64,000 nt of DNA from contig NZ_JNKW01000006.1 in assembly GCF_000702205.1 (NCBI RefSeq), forward strand, positions 1-64,000. Direction: 5' to 3'. This DNA is from Lachnospira multipara LB2003 (lineage in GTDB: Bacteria > Bacillota > Clostridia > Lachnospirales > Lachnospiraceae). Below the pieces are notes generated by a model. The model was not told the DNA's origin. It saw only the letters and a program-made list of their open reading frames with translations, and searched no databases. Numbering within the stretch: the first letter of the stretch is position 1; the number at the start of each line of letters is the position of its first letter. Below are positions 15,900 to 25,908 of this stretch, one piece after another. The position numbers were made by a program, and so were the translations under genes.

Positions 15900-15971
15900 T
15901 TACTATTCCTATCTTTCTTTAATCTCATTTATCTTATATATAACAAGCTATTTCTTACTTATTCTCATATA

Positions 15972-17963
15972 TTATTTATTTTCATAAATATATTTATTAA
16001 CTTCAATCATCTTATCACGCAATTCTGCTGCCAATTCAAAGTTAAGCTCTGCTGCTGCCTTACGCATATTTTTCTCAATTTCTTTCTTAACCTTCTCAAG
16101 TTCCTTAATAGACATAGATTCAAAATCAACCTTAAGCTTATCAGAACCTGCATCTGGATCTGCTGCCCTGGTAATTGTAATAAGGTCACGTACTGCCTTC
16201 TTAATGGTCTGAGGTGTAATTCCATGTTCCTTATTATAAGCTGCCTGTATCTCTCGACGACGTTCCGTCTCTTTAATAGCCTTATCCATGGATTCAGTAA
16301 TTGTATCTGCATACATAATTACATGACCTTCTGCATTTCTAGCTGCACGACCAATAGTCTGAATAAGTGAAGTTTCTGTACGAAGGAAACCTTCCTTATC
16401 TGCATCAAGAATAGCAACTAAGCTAATCTCTGGAATATCAAGACCTTCTCTTAATAAGTTAATACCTACCAATACATCAAAGCCGTCAAGACGCATATCA
16501 CGAATAATTCTTTGACGTTCCATTGTATCAATATCCGCATGTAAGTATTCAACTCTAATTCCTACTTCCTTAAGATACTCTGTTAAATCCTCAGCCATTT
16601 TCTTAGTAAGAGTTGTAACAAGAACCTTATTTTTCTTAGCTGTCTCCTTATTAATCTCTGAAATCAAGTCATCAATCTGACCCTCAATTGGTCGTACACT
16701 AATCTCCGGATCAAGTAGACCTGTTGGTCTTATAACCTGTTCTGCTCTTAAAAGCTCATGTTCTTCCTCATACTTACTTGGTGTTGCTGACACGAACAAC
16801 ATCTGACTAATCTTTGACTCAAATTCCGAAAAATTAAGAGGTCTATTATCCTTAGCCGATGGAAGTCTAAAACCATAATCCACAAGGGTTGATTTTCTTG
16901 ACTGATCCCCGGCATACATACCACGAATCTGAGGAATTGTAATATGACTTTCATCTACAATAATGAGAAAATCCTCTGGGAAGTAATCCATAAGGGTATA
17001 TGGTGGGCAACCTGCTGGCAATCCTGCTAAATGTCTTGAGTAGTTCTCAATGCCTGAGCAAAATCCAGTTTCTTGCATCATCTCAATATCAAAGTTAGTT
17101 CTTTCTTCTATTCTCTGAGCCTCAAGAAGTCTATCCTCGGACTTAAAGTATTTAATTCTTTCTGCAAGTTCTATCTTAATATTCTCAATGGCTGCCATCA
17201 TCTTCTCTTTTTCAACAACATAGTGAGAATTTGGGAAAATGGCTACATGATCTCTAATCGCCTTAACTTCACCGGTTAATGAATCAATCTCTGAAATTCT
17301 ATCAACCTCATCTCCAAAAAATTCTACACGAATTGCATCACCTGAAGATGCCGATGGATAAATCTCAACCACATCACCACGAACTCTAAAAGTACCACGT
17401 TTAAAATCCTGATCACTTCGCATATACTGCATATCAATAAGTCTACGTAGCATGTCATCTCTATCCTTTTCCATACCTGGACGAAGAGAAACTACCATGT
17501 TCTGATAGTCTACTGGAGCACCCAGTCCATATATACAAGATACAGACGCTACAATAATAACATCCTTTCTTTCTGAAAGGGCTGCTGTTGCTGAGTGTCG
17601 CAATTTGTCTATCTCATCATTAATAGCCGAGTCCTTAGCAATATATGTATCACTTTGTGGCACATAAGCTTCCGGCTGATAATAATCGTAGTAAGAAACG
17701 AAATATTCCACCGCATTCTCTGGAAAAAACTCTTTCATTTCACTATATAACTGAGCTGCCAAAGTCTTATTATGAGAAATAATAAGAGTTGGCTTTTGAA
17801 CTTTCTCTATAATATTGGCCATTGTAAATGTCTTACCAGAACCTGTAACACCTACTAAAGTCTCAAACTGATTACCCATTTCAAAACCCTTTGCCAATTC
17901 TTCTATGGCTCGGGGCTGATCCCCTGTAGGTTCGTATTCTGAATGTAAAACGAATTTATCCAT
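15972..17963 (-). CDS. uvrB: excinuclease ABC subunit B
   Basis: UvrB is the central helicase-like subunit of excision repair; it verifies damage and recruits UvrC. The 663 residues include Walker A GVTGSGKT near 40, the beta-hairpin region [18 protein letters not shown] around 92-110, the DEAD-like motif VDESH near 335, helicase motif VI with QTIGRAARN near 540, and the C-terminal UVR domain ([20 protein letters not shown]) that binds UvrC. AGGAGGTC precedes the ATG. It heads the uvrB-uvrA pair and follows ctpA on the same strand after 240 bases that hold no recognisable gene. Confidence 0.98.
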   Translation of the reverse strand: MDKFVLHSEYEPTGDQPRAIEELAKGFEMGNQFETLVGVTGSGKTFTMANIIEKVQKPTLIISHNKTLAAQLYSEMKEFFPENAVEYFVSYYDYYQPEAYVPQSDTYIAKDSAINDEIDKLRHSATAALSERKDVIIVASVSCIYGLGAPVDYQNMVVSLRPGMEKDRDDMLRRLIDMQYMRSDQDFKRGTFRVRGDVVEIYPSASSGDAIRVEFFGDEVDRISEIDSLTGEVKAIRDHVAIFPNSHYVVEKEKMMAAIENIKIELAERIKYFKSEDRLLEAQRIEERTNFDIEMMQETGFCSGIENYSRHLAGLPAGCPPYTLMDYFPEDFLIIVDESHITIPQIRGMYAGDQSRKSTLVDYGFRLPSAKDNRPLNFSEFESKISQMLFVSATPSKYEEEHELLRAEQVIRPTGLLDPEISVRPIEGQIDDLISEINKETAKKNKVLVTTLTKKMAEDLTEYLKEVGIRVEYLHADIDTMERQRIIRDMRLDGFDVLVGINLLREGLDIPEISLVAILDADKEGFLRTETSLIQTIGRAARNAEGHVIMYADTITESMDKAIKETERRREIQAAYNKEHGITPQTIKKAVRDLITITRAADPDAGSDKLKVDFESMSIKELEKVKKEIEKNMRKAAAELNFELAAELRDKMIEVNKYIYENK

Positions 17964-18206
17964 AAAGACCTCCTGTTATTATCTACTAAAATCTTATATT
18001 CTCTGCTTTATCAACAAAAAAGAAAATATCACGTTAAATTGTACACAATGCATTTATCTATTATACACATTCCTTGCATTTATTACTATAGCACAAATCA
18101 ATTAAAAAAGGCCCATTTATTAGAACGAATTTTCGATTTTTTTAGAATTACCTATAAAATCTAGCTTTCGCTCAATAAATAAGCCTTATAAATTTTCTAT
18201 TAATTT

Positions 18207-19526
18207 TTAGTTAGCAAGCTGTCCCTTAACATAATTAATAGCTGCCTCTAGCTGATTATCAGTATCACTTTCGCTATCTGGCTCTACTACCATATCAGGT
18301 GTAACGCCCTTACCATGAATATCCTGGCCATTTGGTGTAAAATACTTGGCAATTGTGTACTTAATTGCGCTACCATCAGTTAATGGCTGTATTGTCTGAA
18401 CAATGCCCTTTCCAAAGGTCTGTGTTCCAATAATAGCTCCTTTTTTATAGTCCTGTACTGCACCTGCAAAAATCTCTGATGCACTAGCACTATCACCATT
18501 AACTAAGACTGCCAATGGAACATTTAACTCATTATTATCATCGCCAATATAATTCTGGCGATCACCATTAACATCCTCTGTATAAACGATTAATCCATCT
18601 GGTAAAATATATTCAAGCATATCTTTAACTGTTGTTAATACGCCACCTGGATTGTTTCTAATATCAATTACAAGTCCAACCATACCCTGGTTAGTTAAAT
18701 CTTCAATTGCTGATTTAAACTGCTTTGTTGTTACTTCATCAAACTGAGAAATAGATATATATCCTATATTTCCTTCCATCATACTATATGATACAGTCTG
18801 AACCTTAATTTCATCTCTTGTTACAATCACATCTGATGATGTATCATCTCTTATTATTGTTAATGTAACTGTAGTTCCCTTATCACCCTTAATTAAGGCA
18901 ATAGCTTCGCTTAAATCCATTGATGTTATATCAGTTCCATCTACATACTTTATTCTATCGCCCTCTTTAAGACCTGCCTTCTTAGCTGGTGAATCATCAT
19001 AAACCTGGGCAAGAGCAATTGTTCCGTCTTCCATCTTAGTACATGCTGCGCCAATTCCATAGAACTTACCTGATGTGGATTCTAGAATTGATTTATATTC
19101 ATCTGGATTATAATAAACTGTATATCTATCTCCATATGCGCTTAAATAAGCCTTATAAATCATATCTTCTGCAGTTTCTTTATCGGCATCTTCAAAATAA
19201 AAACCCTTTTGAAGAACTGATTCAAGTAAGTTTAATTTACCTGATACTTCACTACCGATTCCCTCACCATCTGTGGCAGAGCTAGGCTGTACATATATAG
19301 AACCATCTGTAGCTATATGTAAATGACCTGTATTAATAAGAGCCATTCCACCTACAATCACAATAAATACTATGCAAATCAATGTCGATAGTACTCCGAT
19401 TAAAACTCCTCTAGCAAGTATACCTTCATTCACTTTTTTTTGTGTGTAAAGATTACCATATTGTTTAGAAAAGTCTCCCTCGCCAAATGGGTTTACACTG
19501 AAATCATTCTCATTCTTATTATTCAT
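18207..19526 (-). CDS. ctpA: carboxy-terminal processing protease, S41 family
   Basis: The 439-residue protein has one N-terminal membrane anchor (about 38-64) with the rest outside the cell. A PDZ domain at about 150-240 includes GIGAACT and the DSPAKKAGLKEGDRI groove. The S41 protease core follows, with nucleophile Ser348 in SASASEIF and general base Lys373 in TFGKGIVQT, 25 residues apart as in E. coli Prc. Ctp proteases trim periplasmic or wall-associated proteins, often peptidoglycan hydrolases. Directly upstream on the same strand is an M23 hydrolase gene, followed by ftsX and ftsE, so a role in controlling that hydrolase is reasonable. That link is an inference. Confidence 0.95.
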   Translation of the reverse strand: MNNKNENDFSVNPFGEGDFSKQYGNLYTQKKVNEGILARGVLIGVLSTLICIVFIVIVGGMALINTGHLHIATDGSIYVQPSSATDGEGIGSEVSGKLNLLESVLQKGFYFEDADKETAEDMIYKAYLSAYGDRYTVYYNPDEYKSILESTSGKFYGIGAACTKMEDGTIALAQVYDDSPAKKAGLKEGDRIKYVDGTDITSMDLSEAIALIKGDKGTTVTLTIIRDDTSSDVIVTRDEIKVQTVSYSMMEGNIGYISISQFDEVTTKQFKSAIEDLTNQGMVGLVIDIRNNPGGVLTTVKDMLEYILPDGLIVYTEDVNGDRQNYIGDDNNELNVPLAVLVNGDSASASEIFAGAVQDYKKGAIIGTQTFGKGIVQTIQPLTDGSAIKYTIAKYFTPNGQDIHGKGVTPDMVVEPDSESDTDNQLEAAINYVKGQLAN

Positions 19527-19616
19527 TTTTCTAACTTCCTATCTTTCATTCTAAGCTATAATTTTGAAGCCACTTTAATTATACTGTATTTTTTAGTTAT
19601 TTCTAGCAAAATATGT

Positions 19617-20855
19617 CTATCTATTAAAGTAACTCCAAGGATTGACATAAGCTCCATCTTTTCTTACATCAAAATGCAAATGCGCACCTGTCGAATTGCC
19701 GGTTGTTCCCATTAAACCAATTTTTTGTCCAGTTTTTACATAATCACCTACTGAAACAAGAAGAGATGAGCAATGTAGGTATCTTGTATATAGTCCATTG
19801 CCATGATAAATCATTATGTAATTACCAGCAGATGAGCTATATGTTGCAATTACTACCTTTCCTTCGTAAGCTGCATAAATTGGATCTCCTGAAACACCTC
19901 TAGTTACAGCTCCTACATCAATACCCTTATGTGGTGCACTTCTTCCATCAGTATCTCCATAATCAGATGTAATTCTTGTAGATGTTGTAGGCCATTTAAA
20001 CTTACCACCATCGTAATTAGTTACTGATGATTTTGCTGCCTCTTCCTTTCTAATAGATTCCTCTATAGATGCAATTTCATTTTCAATTTTCTGCTGTTCT
20101 GCCTCTAACTTACTATAATATGTCTGCTCTGCTGCAACTGTTTGATTTAAACTATTAAGCTGATTATTTTTTTCTGTTTGTAATAAAGAAAGAGCTGCAA
20201 CTTGATCTTGTAATGACCCCTGCATTGTTACAAGTTGTTCTTTTTCTGATTCTAAATCAGACTTTGTTTTAGCAATAAAATCAACTGTTTCTTTATATTT
20301 TTCAAGCATCTGTCTATCGTATTTAGTTAACTGATTAATATACTCAGCCTTACTTAACAGATCTGCCATATCTTCTGCATTAAGCAACATCCCTAAATAT
20401 GTCTCTTCATTATGTTCATACATAAACTTAATTCTAAGTTTCATATGATCATATTGTACATCAGCATCTTTTTGAGCCTCTTCTAGCTGTGTCTGGGTAT
20501 TAGCTATAGTGGTTTCTAAGTCACTAATCTGGGTATTTAATGCATCAAGAGACGCGTTCATTGTTGCCATTTGCGAATCTAAACTCTTAATAACATCTTC
20601 AATACTACCCTTTTGCCTGTTTAAGTCTTCAATGTACTTCTTAGTCTCATCAAGCTGATTTTGGACATTTTGCTGCCTATTCTTAGCATCATTTAAATCG
20701 GACTTATTATCCCCGAAAATAACAAGCGTTTTTCCGCCTAAAGAAATGGTTAACGCTACAACCATGATTCCCACAATACATTTTTTAACTACACATTTTA
20801 TGCTCTTTTTCTTAAAAATGTGCATCCCCTTAATAAATGATTTCTCAGTCCTCAT
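19617..20855 (-). CDS. FtsEX-linked M23 peptidoglycan hydrolase (EnvC/PcsB type)
   Basis: I chose the ATG at 20855, which follows AGGAGGTAAC; the longer frame to 20891 lacks a ribosome site. The 412-residue protein has an N-terminal signal/anchor helix (CIVGIMVVALTISLGG, about 30-45). A long coiled coil runs from about 50 to 285 (KSDLNDAKNRQQNVQNQLDE and similar heptads). The C-terminal M23 domain has HKGIDVG near 310 and the zinc site HLHFDVR near 390. Coiled coil plus LytM domain next to ftsX/ftsE is the known design of hydrolases activated by FtsEX during division. Both M23 zinc motifs look intact, so it is likely active. Confidence 0.93.
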   Translation of the reverse strand: MRTEKSFIKGMHIFKKKSIKCVVKKCIVGIMVVALTISLGGKTLVIFGDNKSDLNDAKNRQQNVQNQLDETKKYIEDLNRQKGSIEDVIKSLDSQMATMNASLDALNTQISDLETTIANTQTQLEEAQKDADVQYDHMKLRIKFMYEHNEETYLGMLLNAEDMADLLSKAEYINQLTKYDRQMLEKYKETVDFIAKTKSDLESEKEQLVTMQGSLQDQVAALSLLQTEKNNQLNSLNQTVAAEQTYYSKLEAEQQKIENEIASIEESIRKEEAAKSSVTNYDGGKFKWPTTSTRITSDYGDTDGRSAPHKGIDVGAVTRGVSGDPIYAAYEGKVVIATYSSSAGNYIMIYHGNGLYTRYLHCSSLLVSVGDYVKTGQKIGLMGTTGNSTGAHLHFDVRKDGAYVNPWSYFNR

Positions 20856-21020
20856 GTTACCTCCTCTCCTAAAGGTCACATGCCCTCGCACGTAATACTA
20901 TTTAGTTATAATCACAATTTTTATCCCCCCTCACGAGGATAATTCGACTTTTTTATTATATCATATATTTTCATATAAACATAGAAATATTAGCAAAAGT
21001 AATAAAATTTCCTAAAAAAA

Positions 21021-21060
21021 ATGGATTTAGAAAATCCAATAAAGGAAATTCTAAATCCAT
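21021..21060 (-). terminator. terminator after ftsX
   Basis: ATGGATTTAGAA and TTCTAAATCCAT form a 12-bp stem; on the minus strand it is followed by eight T. It separates ftsEX from the M23 hydrolase gene, so the latter needs its own promoter or read-through. Confidence 0.8.
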
Positions 21061-21085
21061 ATATAAACATGCCCCGAATTGTGTA

Positions 21086-21991
21086 TTAAACATCTGCGTG
21101 CTTTCTAACCGCAAAGAATGTACCAACAATACCAATTACAATTCCAAGGAAAACTGAAATTGGAACAAGAACGCTAAATACACTACTTGCAGGTAAGAAA
21201 TTTAGGATATTCTGAAGTACTGAGAATTTACTTAGTACATAATTTACTAAACCTGAGTAAATATATCTAAGAATAATTGTAGGAATAAGAGCACCTACTA
21301 AACCAATTATGATACCTTCTACGAAGAATGGCGCATTTACGAAAGCATCCGTAGCACCAATATACTTCATAATCGAAATTTCATCCTTACGAACAGTAAT
21401 ACCAATAACAATTGTATTAGTAATAAGGAATATAGAAACAGCAAGAAGAATCGCAATAATAGCAATTGCAACGTAACTAACAAGTCTTGCAGCTGATGCA
21501 AGCCCTGAAGCTGTAGCTTCTGATCTGTTAACCTGTCTTACACCATCAAGATTCTCTAGATATTCTACTAATTCCTTCTGATCATCTGCATTATTAAGAT
21601 ATACTTCATAAGAAGCAGATGATGCTAATGGGTTATCTGTAAAACCTTCTGCAAGTTCTGGATATTCAGCAAAATATTCAGACTTGAAATTATCCCAAGC
21701 TTCTTCAGCTGTTGTATAGTGAATTCTATTAACTTCTGATCTCTGACTAATTGTATCACCAAGCTTCAAAATTCCTGTTTCATCTAAATCATCATTAAAG
21801 AATACTGTTACTGCAATTTCACTTTCGGCACTTTGAATCATATACTGAAAATTAGCAATTAATGAATAAAAAACGCCAAAAAGAAAAATACATGCTGCAA
21901 TTGTAGCCATTGAGGCTAACGAGAATAATCTATTACGATGGATATTCTTAAATCCATCAGCTATATGATACCATAACGATCTAATCTTCAT
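21086..21991 (-). CDS. ftsX: cell division protein FtsX
   Basis: FtsX is the membrane half of the FtsEX complex that switches on septal peptidoglycan hydrolases. The ATG at 21991 (MKIRSLW) is preferred to 22018: it follows GGGTGG and gives the usual length of about 300 residues. There are four membrane segments: one near residues 20-42, then three in the last 130 residues (YVAIAIIAILLAVSIFLITN; VEGIIIGLVGALIPTII; SVLVPISVFLGIVIGIVGT). An extracellular loop of about 115 residues between the first and second would contact the hydrolase. It overlaps ftsE by 11 bases, so the subunits are coupled. Confidence 0.96.
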   Translation of the reverse strand: MKIRSLWYHIADGFKNIHRNRLFSLASMATIAACIFLFGVFYSLIANFQYMIQSAESEIAVTVFFNDDLDETGILKLGDTISQRSEVNRIHYTTAEEAWDNFKSEYFAEYPELAEGFTDNPLASSASYEVYLNNADDQKELVEYLENLDGVRQVNRSEATASGLASAARLVSYVAIAIIAILLAVSIFLITNTIVIGITVRKDEISIMKYIGATDAFVNAPFFVEGIIIGLVGALIPTIILRYIYSGLVNYVLSKFSVLQNILNFLPASSVFSVLVPISVFLGIVIGIVGTFFAVRKHADV

Positions 21992-22667
21992 AGAAATAAC
22001 CACCCTTTTCCATATCACTTATAATCTTGCCTTCACTCATAGTAATTGTTCTCTTACGCATCTGCTGAACAATTTCCATATTGTGTGTAACTACTAAAAC
22101 AGTTGTACCCTGCTTATTTACCTGGTCAAGAATTCTCATGATTTCATTAGAATTAGCAGGATCAAGGTTACCTGTTGGTTCATCACATAACAAAATCTCA
22201 GGATTATTTACAAGGGCTCTAGCAATAGCAACTCTTTGTTGTTCACCACCTGATAATTCATTAGGATATGACTTATACTTATCAAGTAAGCCTACCATTG
22301 AAAGCATTGCAAGTACTCTTCCCTTAATCTTACGACTTGGAGCTTCGACTACTTTTTGCGCAAATGCAATATTATCAGCTATGTTTCTATCTGGTAATAG
22401 ACGGAAATCCTGGAACACTACGCCTATATCTCTTCTAAGATATGGTAACTTCTTTCTAGTAATCTTATTTAGTAACTTCTTGTTAACATAAATCTTACCC
22501 GATGTTGGATCTAATTCCTTAAGCAATAGTTTAATAAGAGTAGATTTACCTGAACCACTCTTACCAACTATAAAGACAAATTCTCCCTTCTGTATATGAA
22601 GGTCAATACCATTAAGCGCAGGAACGCCTGTGGTATATGTCTTAGTGACATTTTCCATTATTATCAT
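21981..22667 (-). CDS. ftsE: cell division ATP-binding protein FtsE
   Basis: This is the 228-residue ABC ATPase partner of FtsX. Walker A GKSGSGKST lies near 34-42, a Q-loop VFQDFRLLPDRN near 84-95, signature ELSGGEQQRVAIARAL near 138, Walker B ILLCDEPTGNLDP near 158 and the H-loop VVTHNME near 193. Length and the D-R-N after the Q-loop match FtsE and not general exporters. A GGAGGAT ribosome site precedes the start. It lies 30 bases downstream of a PucR-type regulator gene. Confidence 0.97.
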   Translation of the reverse strand: MIIMENVTKTYTTGVPALNGIDLHIQKGEFVFIVGKSGSGKSTLIKLLLKELDPTSGKIYVNKKLLNKITRKKLPYLRRDIGVVFQDFRLLPDRNIADNIAFAQKVVEAPSRKIKGRVLAMLSMVGLLDKYKSYPNELSGGEQQRVAIARALVNNPEILLCDEPTGNLDPANSNEIMRILDQVNKQGTTVLVVTHNMEIVQQMRKRTITMSEGKIISDMEKGGYFYED

Positions 22668-22697
22668 TTTTTACATCCTCCGTTTGTTCCATACATT

Positions 22698-23789
22698 CTA
22701 GTACGGATCTCTACTCTCCATATATTTCATATATTTTACAACCATTAATGCAATCTTAAATGTAATTGCATCGTCAAAAACTCTTAAATCAAGGCCTGTT
22801 GTCTTCTGAAGTTTATCAAGTCTATATACTAATGTATTTCTATGAATATATAACTGTCTTGATGTTTCAGATACATTCAAGCTATTATCAAAGAATTTAT
22901 TGATTGTAGATAAAGTCTCTTCATCAAAATCGTCTGGTGACTTAGCTTCAAAAATTTCCTTTATAAACATTTGACAAAGTGGAATTGGTAACTGATAAAT
23001 AAGTCGTCCAATTCCTAATCTGTTATATGCTACAACATTCTTATCTTCGTAGAAAATCTTACCTACGTCTAGGGCCATCTTAGCTTCCTTATAAGAACGT
23101 GATACTTCTCTAATATCATTAACTATTGTACCGTATGCCACGTGTGCCATACTCATAGCTTCTGTGTTAAGCATATCAATAATAACTTCAGCTATCTTAT
23201 CAAGTTCTTCATAGCTTTCATTACCCTTGACTTCCTTAACTAAAATAATGCTTTTTTCATCTACTGCTGTAATAAAGTCTTTAGCCTTAGAAGCATATAA
23301 ACCTCTAACTATTTCTAAAGCATTAGTGTCTTTCTCATGCTTAGTTTCAATAATATATACAACTCTCTTAACATCAGTCTCAATATGAAGCTTCTCTGCT
23401 CTTGTATACATATCTACTCTAAGAAGGTTATCTAATAAAAGATTCTTGATAAAATTGTCCTTATCAAATCTTTCCTTATATGCTACTGTTAGATTCTGCA
23501 CCTGAAATGCAGCCATCTTTCCTATCATGTAAATATCATCACTTGTTCCCTTAGCTAGAACAATATATTCCAATGTCATATCATCCATAACTTTGAAAAA
23601 TTGATAGCCATTAACTACCTGGCTTTCAGCTGGTGAATCAATAAAACTTATAGCATCAGCTATGCAATCTGATACATCATCAAAGGTTTTAGCTGCAACT
23701 TTACCATCTGCGTCAATAACGCATAGATCAACTCTTGATATTGCTTTAAGTCCATCTACTGTTGTCTGTAAAATTTGATTTGATACCAT
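22698..23789 (-). CDS. PucR/CdaR-type helix-turn-helix regulator
   Basis: The 363-residue protein ends with the PucR C-terminal HTH (about 305-360): FFDNSLNVSETSRQLYIHRN then TLVYRLDKLQKTTGLDLR. This is the signature of sugar-diacid/purine regulators of the CdaR group. The middle (about 130-280) resembles the GGDEF-like sensing domain of that family, and the N-terminus a small ligand-binding region. It is transcribed ahead of ftsE-ftsX with a 30-base gap. This linkage to division genes is common in Lachnospiraceae and suggests the name reflects fold more than sugar-acid function. Ligand unknown. Confidence 0.88.
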   Translation of the reverse strand: MVSNQILQTTVDGLKAISRVDLCVIDADGKVAAKTFDDVSDCIADAISFIDSPAESQVVNGYQFFKVMDDMTLEYIVLAKGTSDDIYMIGKMAAFQVQNLTVAYKERFDKDNFIKNLLLDNLLRVDMYTRAEKLHIETDVKRVVYIIETKHEKDTNALEIVRGLYASKAKDFITAVDEKSIILVKEVKGNESYEELDKIAEVIIDMLNTEAMSMAHVAYGTIVNDIREVSRSYKEAKMALDVGKIFYEDKNVVAYNRLGIGRLIYQLPIPLCQMFIKEIFEAKSPDDFDEETLSTINKFFDNSLNVSETSRQLYIHRNTLVYRLDKLQKTTGLDLRVFDDAITFKIALMVVKYMKYMESRDPY

Positions 23790-24025
23790 TCTTCACCTCT
23801 TAATCACTTGTTTATTAATCTATCTATCCTCTAAACATTATAACAACATATTAATTCTACTGTTTAATAACAGTTATAAAGTCACCTTAAGCTAAGCATT
23901 ATACCCCTAGCCTAAATACACACCTAATATTGTATAGCAATTCCCCTAAAAATAAAAGCAAAAACTAATTTTTTTTACAATTTTTCAAATCTTTTCACAC
24001 CATTTTCACAATTTACAATATAAAA

Positions 24026-24051
24026 AAGGTGTGCAACAAGTTGCACACCTT
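24026..24051 (-). terminator. terminator of the carbohydrate ABC ATPase gene
   Basis: AAGGTGTGCAA and TTGCACACCTT form an 11-bp perfect stem; six T follow on the minus strand. The rest of the 300-base gap (23790-24090) holds no gene. Confidence 0.85.
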
Positions 24052-24090
24052 AAAAATCTTTCCAACAATATTAATCTCTTTTAAAAATAA

Positions 24091-25206
24091 TTAGTGAGTA
24101 ATGATCTGCTGTGTTTCCTTATCAAATACATGGATTCTTTCAACAGCCATAGCTAATGTGATTGTATCCTTAACTCTTGCAGTTGTTCTAGGATTTACCT
24201 TAGCTGTGCATGTCTGACCATTGATATCATAGTGAAGGTTAACTTCAGCACCAAGTAATTCGTAAACCTTAACTACTGTCTGGAACTTACCATCAGCATG
24301 AGCTTCGATAAATTCTGCATCATCCTTAATATCTTCTGGACGGATACCAGCTACTACTGTCTTACCAGCGTAACCACCATCGATTAACTTCTTAGCCTTG
24401 TCAGCTGGAAGCTTAATTACAACGTCATCAGCTAACTTAAGAGATACTTCTGAACCGTTAGCAACAACTTCAGCATCAATTAAGTTCATCTGAGGTGAAC
24501 CAATGAAACCAGCAACGAATAAGTTATCTGGTAAGTTGTAAAGGTTCTGTGGAGTATCAACCTGCTGAATTACACCATCCTTTAAAACTACGATTCTTGT
24601 ACCAAGTGTCATAGCTTCTGTCTGATCATGTGTAACGTAGATGATTGTTGTTTCAAGCTGCTGATGAAGCTTAGAAATTTCTACTCTCATCTGAACTCTT
24701 AACTTAGCATCAAGGTTTGATAAAGGCTCATCCATAAGGAATACCTTAGGTGAACGAACAATAGCACGACCCATAGCAACTCTCTGTCTCTGACCACCTG
24801 ATAAAGCCTTTGGCTTTCTGTCAAGTAAGTGCTCAAGATCAAGGATCTTAGCAGCCTCACGTACCTTATGGTCGATTTCATCCTTTGGAGTCTTTCTTAA
24901 CTTAAGAGCAAAAGCCATGTTATCATATACTGTCATATGTGGGTAAAGAGCATAGTTCTGGAATACCATTGCGATATCTCTATCCTTAGGCTCTACATCA
25001 TTTACTAACTTATCATCAATCCATAACTCACCTGAGCTGATTTCTTCAAGACCAGCGATCATACGAAGAGTTGTAGACTTACCACAACCTGAAGGTCCTA
25101 CGAAGATGATGAATTCCTTGTCTGCGATTTCAAGGTTAAAATCCTTAACAGCTACGAAGCCGTTAGAATATACTTTACATACGTTCTTTAAAGATAAACT
25201 TGCCAT
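24091..25206 (-). CDS. carbohydrate ABC transporter ATPase, MsmX/UgpC type
   Basis: The 371-residue ATPase has the CUT1 layout. The nucleotide-binding half has Walker A GPSGCGKST near 38-46, signature LSGGQRQRVAMGRAIVR near 135, Walker B VFLMDEPLSNLDAKLR near 155 and VTHDQTEAMTLG near 193. The C-terminal TOBE/MalK regulatory domain has VAGIRPEDI near 290 and ends with IHVFDKETQQ. No permease or binding protein gene is near, so it is probably a shared, multitask ATPase energising several sugar importers, as MsmX does in Bacillus. It is monocistronic with its own terminator. Confidence 0.95.
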   Translation of the reverse strand: MASLSLKNVCKVYSNGFVAVKDFNLEIADKEFIIFVGPSGCGKSTTLRMIAGLEEISSGELWIDDKLVNDVEPKDRDIAMVFQNYALYPHMTVYDNMAFALKLRKTPKDEIDHKVREAAKILDLEHLLDRKPKALSGGQRQRVAMGRAIVRSPKVFLMDEPLSNLDAKLRVQMRVEISKLHQQLETTIIYVTHDQTEAMTLGTRIVVLKDGVIQQVDTPQNLYNLPDNLFVAGFIGSPQMNLIDAEVVANGSEVSLKLADDVVIKLPADKAKKLIDGGYAGKTVVAGIRPEDIKDDAEFIEAHADGKFQTVVKVYELLGAEVNLHYDINGQTCTAKVNPRTTARVKDTITLAMAVERIHVFDKETQQIITH

Positions 25207-25598
25207 TATTGTTTCCTCCCAAAAATGTTAACTGTGGGCATCACTCGCCCTCATGTTCAATAATATACAACAAAGCCCTTAACAAATTCTATATCCGATT
25301 TTGCCAAAGATTGATATTCTTATTTGACAAATTCGTCATTTAGTCATTTTTCATGTTACTTTTCACCAAAACAATCATAGATATATATGTTAACATTCAC
25401 AAAAAATTAACATTTTCTTTGCCATTTAGACATAATTTAGAATTATAAATTTTTTGTTTATAATTAGGAAAATCCCCATCTTTTATTGATTTTTACCTAT
25501 TCCAATGTTATTATTTATTTACAAAAGACAGTAACTAAATATATTAGTCGTCTTAAATAGAACAATGATTGTTCTAATATGAAATGGAGGCGTTGCCA
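25207..25598. other. divergent intergenic region with a candidate yjfB promoter
   Basis: The 392-base gap separates the ABC ATPase gene (minus) from the YjfB-like gene (plus). TTTAGA (25436-25441) and TATAAT (25459-25464) are 17 bases apart on the plus strand and could drive the small gene, leaving a leader of about 125 bases. I saw no flagellar sigma-D consensus. Nothing else is recognisable in this AT-rich stretch. Confidence 0.35.
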
Positions 25599-25775
25599 AT
25601 GGTAATAGGAGGTATTTCTACCAACATCAGTACCAATGACGTCCAAAGTGATGTATCAGTTCTTATGCTAAGAAAGCAACTTGATACAATTGAGCAAGGA
25701 GGCGTTGATTTAACCAAGATGATGGAGCAATCCGTCAATCCAACTGTAGGCGGAAACATTGATCTTACCGTTTAA
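25599..25775 (+). CDS. YjfB-like putative motility protein
   Basis: I chose the ATG at 25599 (MVIGGIST), which follows GGAGGCG; a frame starting at 25584 overlaps that site. The 58-residue peptide matches the YjfB family pattern: a helix with SDVSVLMLRKQLDTIEQGG, then MMEQSVNP and a Gly-rich end GGNIDLTV. Members are called putative motility proteins because they are expressed with flagellar genes in Bacillus; the molecular role is unknown. It stands alone here, divergent from the ABC ATPase and followed by a strong terminator, with no flagellar gene in the window. Confidence 0.85.
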   Translation: MVIGGISTNISTNDVQSDVSVLMLRKQLDTIEQGGVDLTKMMEQSVNPTVGGNIDLTV

Positions 25776-25856
25776 TCCAAGGTATTAAATTTATTGTTAT
25801 ACCGCAATCACCAAACAGGTGATAACTAGACTTGAAATTAAGACATAAAATAAAAG

Positions 25857-25889
25857 CCCTGAATATTAGTTCAAAGCTAATATTCAGGG
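25857..25889. terminator. strong bidirectional terminator
   Basis: CCCTGAATATTAG and CTAATATTCAGGG form a perfect 13-bp stem. A T-rich tract follows on the plus strand and TTTTATTTTATG on the minus. It ends both the YjfB-like gene and the CPBP protease gene. Confidence 0.88.
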
Positions 25890-25908
25890 TATTTTTACAT
25901 TACTATTT

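Noticed and set aside
15822-16370. 182-codon plus-strand frame
   Set aside because: It is antisense to uvrB and rich in Cys/Phe/Leu as shadows in this genome are; no start signal.
17964-18206. LexA/SOS box upstream of uvrB
   Set aside because: A short palindrome CGAATTTTCG is present near 18125, but it does not match the GAAC-N4-GTTC pattern.
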